Source of the DNA: Actinomycetota bacterium
GTDB taxonomy: Bacteria; Actinomycetota; Thermoleophilia; Gaiellales; Gaiellaceae
DNA: 5,934 bases
NCBI GenBank assembly: GCA_003136795.1
Contig: PLDP01000010.1
Span: 1,909 to 7,842 of the forward strand
Direction: 5' to 3'
Part shown: piece by piece, positions 1 to 5,452 of the stretch
Numbering within the stretch: the first letter of the stretch is position 1
Layout of the letters: the number at the start of each line of letters is the position of its first letter
The notes under the pieces: model-generated
What the model was told of the DNA's origin: nothing
The model's database searches: none
Seen by the model: the letters and a program-made list of their open reading frames with translations, nothing else
Made by a program: the position numbers and the translations under genes

Positions 1-854
1 AGGGGATGATGTTCGGCTACGCGTCCAACGAGACGCGCGAGCTGATGCCGCTACCGATCATGCTCGCCCACCGCATCACCAAGCGGCTGGCGGAGGTGCG
101 GAAAGCGGACGTGCTGCCGTATCTGCGCCCCGACGGCAAGGCGCAGGTCTCGATCCGCTACGAGGTCGACGCCGATGGGCGCCAGACGCCGGTGGAGATC
201 GAGCGGGTGCTCATCTCGACCCAGCATCGCGAGGGGCTCGACCCCGAGACGATGATCAAGCCCGACCTGATCGAGCACGTGCTGCGGCAGACGCTGCCGC
301 GCGACTACTACGACGAGAAGAGCCTCGACGACCCGAAGTTCGTCTACGTCAACCCGACCGGCAAGTTCGTGATCGGCGGGCCGATGGGCGACACGGGCCT
401 CACCGGGCGGAAGATCATCGTCGACACCTACGGCGGTGCGGCCCCGCACGGCGGCGGCGCGTTCTCCGGCAAGGACCCGACGAAGGTCGACCGGTCGGCG
501 GCGTATGCGGCGCGGTACGTGGCGAAGAACGTCGTCGCTGCCGGCCTCGCCGACCGCTGCCAGATCCAGGTCGCCTACGCGATCGGCGTCGCGCATCCGT
601 TCTCGATCCTCGTCGAGACGTTCGGAACCGAGAAGCTGTCGGTGTTGCGCATCGAGGAGCTTGTCAAGGAGCATTTCGACCTGCGCCCCGCCGCGATCCT
701 GCGCGACCTCGACCTGCGGCGCCCGATCTACCAGAAGACGGCCACGTATGGCCACTTCGGCCGCGACGACCACGACTTCTCGTGGGAGCGCACCGACAAG
801 GCTGCCGCGCTCCGTGAGGCCGCCGGCCTCGCTGCCGCCGCTGCTGGTGTCTGA
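1..854 (+). CDS. metK: S-adenosylmethionine synthetase (methionine adenosyltransferase), C-terminal part; 5' end outside window
   Basis: This cytosolic enzyme makes S-adenosylmethionine from ATP and methionine, releasing phosphate and pyrophosphate. The window opens inside the conserved GDQG-MFGYA segment of the central region; the reading frame is complete from base 3. Downstream are [19 protein letters not shown], the DTYGG segment and the family signature GGGAFSGKD (bases about 448-474), which carries phosphate-binding and potassium-site residues. These are followed by [19 protein letters not shown] and the C-terminal IGVAHPFSI and YGHFGR blocks. About 283 residues are visible; MetK is normally about 380-400, so roughly 115 N-terminal residues are missing to the left. 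An in-frame ATG at base 6 is internal, not the start. The extreme C-terminus is an Ala-rich tail ending Gly-Val, and those last two codons plus the TGA stop lie inside a 13-bp palindromic repeat. The gene converges on the repressor gene to its right. Identification is firm. Confidence 0.97.
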   Translation, partial: GMMFGYASNETRELMPLPIMLAHRITKRLAEVRKADVLPYLRPDGKAQVSIRYEVDADGRQTPVEIERVLISTQHREGLDPETMIKPDLIEHVLRQTLPRDYYDEKSLDDPKFVYVNPTGKFVIGGPMGDTGLTGRKIIVDTYGGAAPHGGGAFSGKDPTKVDRSAAYAARYVAKNVVAAGLADRCQIQVAYAIGVAHPFSILVETFGTEKLSVLRIEELVKEHFDLRPAAILRDLDLRRPIYQKTATYGHFGRDDHDFSWERTDKAAALREAAGLAAAAAGV

Positions 855-874
855 CACCTAAGGTGTCAGACACC
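846..874. repeat. Palindromic repeat pair A (GGTGTCTGACACC - TAA - GGTGTCAGACACC)
   Basis: Two 13-mers, at 846-858 and 862-874, are exact reverse complements separated by TAA, so the unit can fold into a 13-bp stem with a 3-nt loop. Each 13-mer is itself a palindrome around one central base. The first copy encodes the last two codons (Gly, Val) and the TGA stop of metK. The hairpin is followed by TTCT, too short a T tract for a convincing intrinsic terminator, though it could still protect the transcript end. The same pair recurs at 957-986. It resembles REP/BIME-type extragenic palindromes in structure; no transposase or RAYT gene lies in the window. Confidence 0.9.
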
Positions 875-956
875 TTCTGAGCCCCGAGTCGCCGTAGGTC
901 GTCCACGGCCAGTCAGCATTGCGCCGAGCTCAGATTCGTCTGTGACAGATCGCAAA
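875..956. other. Spacer between the two palindrome pairs, with internal dyads
   Basis: This 82-bp segment has no credible gene. It contains a 7-bp inverted repeat TCTGAGC (876-882) / GCTCAGA (928-934), a weaker nested GCCGT (891-895) / ACGGC (905-909), and an 11-bp odd palindrome TCTGTGACAGA (939-949) that resembles a decayed relative of the flanking 13-mers. The nested dyads suggest that the whole of 846-986 could fold as one structured element. Confidence 0.55.
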
Positions 957-986
957 GGTGTCTGACACCTTTTGGTGTCAGACACC
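957..986. repeat. Palindromic repeat pair B (GGTGTCTGACACC - TTTT - GGTGTCAGACACC)
   Basis: A second copy of the same inverted 13-mer pair, at 957-969 and 974-986, here with a TTTT loop. Read on the - strand, the outer 13-mer supplies the Gly-Val codons and TGA stop (980-978) of the repressor gene, mirroring what pair A does for metK. On the - strand the hairpin is followed by TTTG, so it might act as a weak terminator for the repressor transcript. Stem complementarity is exact; the terminator role is inference. Confidence 0.9.
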
Positions 987-1673
987 AACCGTGCGCTTCA
1001 CGAACAGGCCGCCGGCGGCTTTTTCGCCGATTGCCTTCTCGCTGCCGTTGATCGCGACGCGGAACTGGCCCGCGGCCGGCTCGACGGCGCGCAGCTCGAG
1101 AGCGGTGCCCGGTGTCAGGCCCTCGTCGTAGAACCAGTGCAGGAGGTCGCCGTCATGCTCGGCGAGCCGCACGATCGTCGCGTGCGCGCCGGGCTCGAGC
1201 GCCGACAGCGGTTCGAGCTCGCGGTTCTCCGCCTGCTCGAAGTCCGGGTCGACCGGCCACCCGTGCGGGCAGCGGGCGGGATGACCGAGCTTCACCTCGA
1301 TCCGCTCGACCATGTCGTCGGTGAACGTGCCGCCGAGCTCGTCGGCGTGGACGTGCGCCTCGGCGGCGGTGTAGCCCATGAAATCTGTGAGAAGCCGCTC
1401 GATGATCCGGTGCTTGCGGACGACCTTGCGGGCGCGCTCGGTGCCGGCCGGCGTGAGGATCGCCTCTTTGTGCTCGCCCCGCTCGACGAGCCCCTCGGCC
1501 TCCAGGCGCTTCAGCATCTCGCCCGCCGAAGCGCGCGAGACGCCCAGCATCTCGGCCACCCGCGAGGCGATCGTCTGGGACGTCCCTGTCGTCGCGGGGC
1601 GGTACTCGCCGATCGGAAACGCGAGGAAATAGATCGTCTCCAGGTAATCGTCGATTCCGTGTCCGGCTGCCAC
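978..1673 (-). CDS. DtxR/MntR-family metal-dependent transcriptional repressor
   Basis: A predicted cytosolic DNA-binding repressor that senses divalent metal (Mn or Fe, possibly Zn). The GTG start at 1673 gives 231 aa, the length of three-domain DtxR/IdeR proteins. Residues 6-18 (DDYLETIYF) match the family's N-terminal helix. The winged helix-turn-helix spans about 32-75 (IASRVAEMLGVSRASAGEML then LVERGEHKEAILTPAG). The dimerisation/metal region is about 80-145, with H88 and E92 in HRIIERLL. The C-terminal SH3-like (FeoA-type) domain is about 157-231 (LEPGAHATIVRL, LTPGTALELR). Asp9 and Glu12 sit where MntR has Asp8 and Glu11, favouring an MntR-like site over DtxR (Met10). The usual Glu-His ligand pair of the later helix appears to be Gly114-Gly115. 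A GTG at 1745 lies in the same frame, but that start would read through the dyad and into the permease gene. GGAGG at 1696-1700 is 22 nt from the chosen start, too far to be a normal ribosome site. It is divergent from the ZIP gene, its likely target. Confidence 0.9.
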   Translation of the reverse strand: MAAGHGIDDYLETIYFLAFPIGEYRPATTGTSQTIASRVAEMLGVSRASAGEMLKRLEAEGLVERGEHKEAILTPAGTERARKVVRKHRIIERLLTDFMGYTAAEAHVHADELGGTFTDDMVERIEVKLGHPARCPHGWPVDPDFEQAENRELEPLSALEPGAHATIVRLAEHDGDLLHWFYDEGLTPGTALELRAVEPAAGQFRVAINGSEKAIGEKAAGGLFVKRTVGV

Positions 1674-1680
1674 CCAGCCG

Positions 1681-1686
1681 ATCGTA
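1681..1686 (-). promoter_or_regulatory. Candidate -10 box for the repressor gene (leaderless start)
   Basis: On the - strand TACGAT fits TANNNT and lies 7 nt before the GTG at 1673, which would put the transcription start at or next to the start codon. With normal spacing the -35 region falls inside the 1701-1718 dyad, as expected for autorepression. No good -35 hexamer is visible. Inference from spacing only. Confidence 0.35.
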
Positions 1687-1700
1687 GTGTGGAAACCTCC

Positions 1701-1718
1701 TGTAAGGTGACCCTTACA
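1701..1718. promoter_or_regulatory. Candidate DtxR/MntR-type operator in the divergent intergenic region
   Basis: TGTAAGGTGACCCTTACA has two perfect 7-bp arms (TGTAAGG / CCTTACA) around a TGAC centre. It is flanked by further inverted bases, AACCT (1694-1698) and AGGTT (1719-1723). It is the only strong dyad between the repressor and the ZIP gene and ends 8 bp before the ZIP ATG. A-AGG...CCT-T half sites recall DtxR-family boxes such as TTAGG...CCTAA. A protein bound here would cover promoter elements of both genes, including a possible + strand -10 box TAAGGT (1703-1708). Symmetry is observed; binding is inferred. Confidence 0.7.
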
Positions 1719-1726
1719 AGGTTCGC

Positions 1727-2560
1727 ATGAGCACCGCCCAGACACTCATCCTCGGTGCGATCGCGGGGCTCACGATCTTTGTGGGCTTGCCCATGGGCCG
1801 TGTCCGCTCGAGCTCGCCGGCACTCCGCGCCGCGCTCAGCTCGATCGCGACCGGCATCCTCGTCTTCCTCTTCTGGGACGTGATGTCCAACGGAGTCGAG
1901 CCGATCGACTCGCATCTGGAGGCGCACAAGTGGGCTGCCTTCGCCGGCTACGCGACGCTCCTCGGCCTCGGCGTCGTGGCCGGGATGATGAGCCTCGTCT
2001 ACTACGACAGCTGGCTGAAGTCGAAGCGCGTGACGCCGCTCGTCGGCCCCGGCGCCGCCGCCGTCGACGAGCTCGAGCAGCGCTCCTGGTTCGAGGCGCT
2101 CACGCCCGGCCGCCGGCTCGCCCTCCTGATCGCGACCGGCATCGGCCTGCACAACTTCGGCGAGGGCCTCGCGATCGGCCAGTCGGCCGCCGCGGGCAAG
2201 ATCTCGCTCGCGCTCGTCCTGATCATCGGCTTCGGCCTGCACAACACGACCGAGGGCTTCGGCATCGTCGGGCCGATGGCCGGCGAGGCGGAGCGGCCGA
2301 GCTGGCGCTTTCTCGGCCTGATGGGGCTGATCGGCGGCGCCCCGACGTTCCTCGGCACCGTGGTGGGACAGGCTTGGGTGAGCCCCGCGCTCGAGGTCGT
2401 CTTCTTCGCGATCGCCGGCGGCTCGATCCTCTACGTGGTGATCCAGCTCTTCGAGGTCTGCAAGCGCTACGCGATGCCCGAGCTCGTCGGCTGGATGCTC
2501 CTGCTCGGCCTGCTCCTCGGTTTCGGCACGGACTGGGTGCTCGTAGCCGCCGGGGCGTAG
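1727..2560 (+). CDS. ZIP-family divalent metal permease (ZupT/GufA-like)
   Basis: A predicted inner-membrane transporter of 277 aa that brings divalent metal (Zn, Fe or Mn) into the cytoplasm. Eight hydrophobic segments are visible at about 4-23, 35-53, 70-93, 130-150, 159-182, 194-214, 221-243 and 252-275. Segment 4 carries LHNFGEGLAIG (His142, Asn143, Glu146) and segment 5 carries LHNTTEGFGI (His172, Asn173, Glu176). These are the two HNxxEG motifs that form the metal site in ZIP proteins; the second has Thr-Thr where ZupT-like proteins often have Ile/Phe-Pro. The loop between segments 3 and 4 (about 95-128) is charged but not His-rich. The ATG at 1727 has a weak AAGG 5 nt upstream and directly follows the dyad, so repressor binding would block transcription or initiation. 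It is divergent from the repressor and followed after 16 bp by a co-directional membrane protein gene. Family call firm; the metal cannot be read from sequence. Confidence 0.92.
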   Translation: MSTAQTLILGAIAGLTIFVGLPMGRVRSSSPALRAALSSIATGILVFLFWDVMSNGVEPIDSHLEAHKWAAFAGYATLLGLGVVAGMMSLVYYDSWLKSKRVTPLVGPGAAAVDELEQRSWFEALTPGRRLALLIATGIGLHNFGEGLAIGQSAAAGKISLALVLIIGFGLHNTTEGFGIVGPMAGEAERPSWRFLGLMGLIGGAPTFLGTVVGQAWVSPALEVVFFAIAGGSILYVVIQLFEVCKRYAMPELVGWMLLLGLLLGFGTDWVLVAAGA

Positions 2561-2576
2561 GGTTAACTGGCCCTCC

Positions 2577-3521
2577 GTGGGCCACTTCCTGCACGCGGTC
2601 GCCGTCTTCTTTCACCACCTCGCGGCGGTGAAGTGGGAGTTCCTCGGCCTCGCACTCGCCTGCCACGTCGTCAAGCTCCTCTTCCGAGCGGGCGCCTGGC
2701 GCGCGATCATCCGAGCGGCCTATCCGGGCAGGCGGCTGAAGTATCGAACGGCGCTCGGCGCGTATGTCGCCGGCGTCGGCGTGAACTCGATCGTGCCGGC
2801 ACGCGGTGGCGACGTGGTGAAGATGTACCTCGTCAAGCACCGCCTCCCTGACGCGACGTATGCGGCGCTTGCTCCGACGCTCGTGGTCGAGACGATGCTC
2901 GACTTCGTGATCGCGGGTGCGCTGATCGTCTGGGCGCTCGCGATCGGGGTGCTGCCGACGCACGAGCTCTACTCGCGCCTCCCGGACGTCGACTGGAAGG
3001 TCTTGCTGCGGCACGAGCGGGCGAGCGAGATCACGCTTGCCGTGGCGCTCGTCGTCGCCGCCCTAGGGTTCATCTGGGCCAGGCGGCGCTACAGGGCGTT
3101 CCGTGTCCATGTGCGGCAGGGCTTTGCGATCCTGCGAAACCGCCGTCGCTTCTTCTTCGGCGTGATCCTGCCGCAAGCGATCTCGTGGGTCTTCCGGATC
3201 GCTTCGCTCTTTTTCTTCCTGAAGGCGTTCGGGGTCACCGCGAATATCCACAACGCGCTGCTCGCACAGGTCGTCGACTCGCTCGCGACGCTCTTCCCGG
3301 CCACGCCGGGCGGCGCCGGGACGAAGCAGGGCCTCACCGAGTTCCTGTTCCGCGGACGAGGCGTCTCGCACACGCTCCTGCTTGCGTTCAGCGTCGGCAT
3401 GAACATCGCGATCGTCGTCGTGAACCTCGTGATGGGGCTGATCGCGATCGCGCTGATGGCACGGACGCTCTCGTTCAAGCAGCTGCGCACGAGCGCCAAC
3501 GCTGGAGAGCAGCCGGCGTAA
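2577..3521 (+). CDS. UPF0104 / LPG_synthase_TM-type polytopic membrane protein (flippase-like domain)
   Basis: A predicted integral membrane protein of 314 aa, of the family related to the membrane half of MprF (lysylphosphatidylglycerol synthase). Visible hallmarks are NSIVPARGGDVVKMYLV (residues 70-86), an acidic residue in a membrane segment (VVETMLDFV, Glu105/Asp109), the PATPGGAGTKQG turn (241-252), and about seven hydrophobic segments: near 20-36, 58-74, 98-127, 151-168, 192-218, 226-242 and 266-296. No soluble aminoacyl-transferase domain follows, so this is not a complete MprF; family members are suspected of moving or modifying lipids or lipid-linked sugars, but the substrate here is unknown. 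The GTG start at 2577 is 16 nt after the ZIP stop with no clear ribosome site; a GTG at 2628 is an alternative. The TAA stop shares its last base with the priA ATG. Family call good, function open. Confidence 0.85.
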   Translation: MGHFLHAVAVFFHHLAAVKWEFLGLALACHVVKLLFRAGAWRAIIRAAYPGRRLKYRTALGAYVAGVGVNSIVPARGGDVVKMYLVKHRLPDATYAALAPTLVVETMLDFVIAGALIVWALAIGVLPTHELYSRLPDVDWKVLLRHERASEITLAVALVVAALGFIWARRRYRAFRVHVRQGFAILRNRRRFFFGVILPQAISWVFRIASLFFFLKAFGVTANIHNALLAQVVDSLATLFPATPGGAGTKQGLTEFLFRGRGVSHTLLLAFSVGMNIAIVVVNLVMGLIAIALMARTLSFKQLRTSANAGEQPA

Positions 3522-5431
3522 TGCCGTACGCATCCGTCTATCCGCTCGTCACCGCGCGCGCGGTTGCACGCGAGTTCACGTACGAGGTTCCCGAGGGCGT
3601 CGAGGTCGGCGCGATCGTGCGCGTGCCGTTCGGCCGCTCGCGCGCGCGGGGGATCGTCGTCTCGCTGCACGACGCGCCGCCGGCCGGTGTCGACGCGCGC
3701 CCGATCGAGGCGGTGATCGGCGAGATCCCCGCGACGCTCGTCGAGCTCGCGCTCTGGATCGCCGACTACTACGGCTCGACGCCGGCGCGCGCGCTCGCAC
3801 TGGTTGCGCCGGAGACGCCGAAGCGGCGCAAGGAGCAGGCGCCGCCGGCAGAGCGGCAAGGGCTGACGGGCGAGGCCGAGCCGTTGCAGCTCTCCGACTC
3901 GCAGATCGCTGCCGTCGACCGGATTGTCAGCGGCAGCGGCAACTTCCTGCTCTACGGCGCAACGGGCTCCGGCAAGACGGAGGTCTACCTGCAGGCGTGT
4001 GCGTCGATGCTCGAGCGCGGTCTTGGCGCGATCGTGCTCGTGCCCGAGATCGCGCTCGCGCCGCAGACCGTGGGGCGCGTGCGCGCGCGGTTCGGCGAGC
4101 GCGTGGCGATTCTCCACTCGGCGCTCACGGATGCCGAGCGCCGCGACGAGCGCGAGCGGATCGCGAGCGGCGAAGCGCGCATCGTCGTCGGCGCCCGCTC
4201 GGCGATCTTCGCGCCGATCCGCGGGCTCGGCCTGATCGTCGTCGACGAGGAGCACGACCCGTCCTACAAGCAGGACTCCGATCCGCGCTACGACGCGCGC
4301 ACGGTCGCCGCGAAGCGCGCGGCCCTCGAAGGCGCCGTCGCCGTGTTCGGCTCGGCGACGCCGCGCCCCGAGAGCTGGGCGGCGCTCGAGCATCTCGAGC
4401 TCGGCGGGCGGATCGGCGCCGACCTGCCGCCGGTGAAGGTGATCGACCTGCGGCGCGAGGCGGGCTACCCGCTGTCGGCTCCGCTGCTGCGCGCGCTTCG
4501 CGGCGTGGCAGAGCATCGCGGCAAGGCGATCCTGCTCCTGAACCGTCGCGGTGTCGCGCCGGCGCTGCATTGCCGCGCGTGCGGAACGACGATCCGCTGC
4601 CCGAATTGCGACGTCTCGCTCGTGCTGCACGGCGACACGTCGCTGCGCTGTCACCACTGCGGCTACGAGCGGCACGCGCCCTCGACGTGCGAGGCGTGCG
4701 GCTCACCGGACATCGCGCGGCTCGGCGCGGGCACGCAGCGGCTGGAACGCGAGCTCGAGCGCGAGCTGCCCGAGCTGGAGCTGATCCGGCTCGACGCCGA
4801 CGCGGTCGCGAAGCCGGAGCAGCTCGCCAAGTTGCTCGCGCGCTTCCGCGACACGGAGGGCGCGGTGCTGCTCGGCACGCAGATGGTGGCGAAGGGCCAT
4901 CACTTCGCGGGGGTCGAGTTGGCCGCGGTCGTCGACGCCGACACGGGTCTCGGCCTGCCCGACTTCCGGGCGGAGGAGCGGACCTTCCAGCTGATCACGC
5001 AGCTCGCCGGCCGCAGCGGCCGCGACGCACCCGGGCGGGTGCTCGTGCAGTCGTTCCAGCCCGACGCGCGGCCGATCGTCTACGCCGCGCGCCACGACGT
5101 GGCGCGGTTCCTGACGGAGGAGCTCGAGCGGCGCAAGGAGCTCGGCTATCCGCCGTTTTCGCACCTCGTGCGGATCGTCGTGACCGGGCCCGAGCTCGAG
5201 CCGGTCGTGCGCGCGCTCGAGGAGCTGAAGGCGGGGATCACGGGTGCCGACCTGCTCGGGCCGGCGGCGCTCCTGCGCTTGCGCGGCAAGCATCGGGCCC
5301 AGCTCGTCGCGAAGACGACGCACCCGCGCCGCATCGCCTCGCAGGCGGCACGGCTCCTCGCCGCGGCCGCCCCGAACATGCGCAAGGCGAAGCTGACGGC
5401 GGTCGTCGACGTCGATCCGCAGAGCGTCTAG
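3521..5431 (+). CDS. priA: Primosomal protein N' (replication restart DNA helicase PriA)
   Basis: A 3'-5' helicase that recognises stalled or repaired forks and starts reloading of the replicative helicase. 636 aa, somewhat shorter than the about 730 of E. coli PriA. Residues 1-95 are the DNA-binding domain (VRVPFGRSRARGIVV). Helicase lobe 1 has Walker A GATGSGKTE (146-154), VPEIALAPQ (174-182), DEEH (242-245) and GSATP (277-281). Eight cysteines in four CxxC pairs (351/354, 360/363, 377/380, 390/393) form the two zinc sites. Lobe 2 has LGTQMVAKGHHF (451-462) and QLAGRSGR (494-501). The C-terminal domain includes LGYPPF (541-546) and ends VDVDPQSV. All helicase motifs are intact, unlike the degenerate PriA of mycobacteria. 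The ATG at 3521 was chosen because the protein there begins with the expected domain; the open frame extends further upstream only as overlap with the preceding gene. The TAATG overlap, with GGAGAG at 3504-3509, suggests translational coupling. Confidence 0.96.
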   Translation: MPYASVYPLVTARAVAREFTYEVPEGVEVGAIVRVPFGRSRARGIVVSLHDAPPAGVDARPIEAVIGEIPATLVELALWIADYYGSTPARALALVAPETPKRRKEQAPPAERQGLTGEAEPLQLSDSQIAAVDRIVSGSGNFLLYGATGSGKTEVYLQACASMLERGLGAIVLVPEIALAPQTVGRVRARFGERVAILHSALTDAERRDERERIASGEARIVVGARSAIFAPIRGLGLIVVDEEHDPSYKQDSDPRYDARTVAAKRAALEGAVAVFGSATPRPESWAALEHLELGGRIGADLPPVKVIDLRREAGYPLSAPLLRALRGVAEHRGKAILLLNRRGVAPALHCRACGTTIRCPNCDVSLVLHGDTSLRCHHCGYERHAPSTCEACGSPDIARLGAGTQRLERELERELPELELIRLDADAVAKPEQLAKLLARFRDTEGAVLLGTQMVAKGHHFAGVELAAVVDADTGLGLPDFRAEERTFQLITQLAGRSGRDAPGRVLVQSFQPDARPIVYAARHDVARFLTEELERRKELGYPPFSHLVRIVVTGPELEPVVRALEELKAGITGADLLGPAALLRLRGKHRAQLVAKTTHPRRIASQAARLLAAAAPNMRKAKLTAVVDVDPQSV

Positions 5432-5438
5432 CTTCCCC

Positions 5439-5444
5439 TACACT
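5439..5444 (+). promoter_or_regulatory. Candidate -10 box for def (leaderless start)
   Basis: TACACT matches TANNNT and ends 8 nt before the def GTG, so a start site would fall at or near the start codon. The 21-bp gap after priA has no Shine-Dalgarno sequence, which fits a leaderless transcript. A -35 box is not obvious. Inference from position and sequence only. Confidence 0.4.
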
Positions 5445-5452
5445 GCGTCGCC

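Noticed and set aside
51..857. A 268-codon open frame on the - strand across metK
   Set aside because: It is a mirror of the metK codon pattern, composed of Arg/Asp/Val-rich low-complexity protein with no motifs; metK itself is unmistakable on the + strand.
846..880. Strong rho-independent terminator for metK
   Set aside because: The hairpin is strong but is followed by TTCTGAG, without a real T tract, and it overlaps the stop codon; a terminator role is possible but not supported.
846..986. CRISPR-like array
   Set aside because: Only four copies of a 13-mer in two inverted pairs, with 3-4 nt and 82 nt spacers; no regular repeat-spacer periodicity and no cas genes.
972..1730. A 252-codon + strand open frame antisense to the repressor
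   Set aside because: The - strand frame carries clear DtxR-family domains; the + frame shows no recognisable domain and begins inside the palindromic repeat.
1674..1745. Repressor start at the upstream in-frame GTG (1745)
   Set aside because: It would add 24 residues unlike any DtxR N-terminus, translate across the operator dyad, and overlap the first codons of the divergent ZIP gene.
3185..3520. PriA beginning upstream at 3185
   Set aside because: The upstream part is the out-of-frame shadow of the UPF0104 gene and is Arg-rich; the expected PriA N-terminal block starts exactly at the ATG at 3521.
3089..4675. A 528-codon open frame on the - strand across priA and the preceding gene
   Set aside because: It lies antisense to strongly conserved PriA and UPF0104 coding sequence, is Arg/Ala-rich with low-complexity runs, and matches no family I recognise. 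Long antisense frames are expected in GC-rich DNA with biased third positions.
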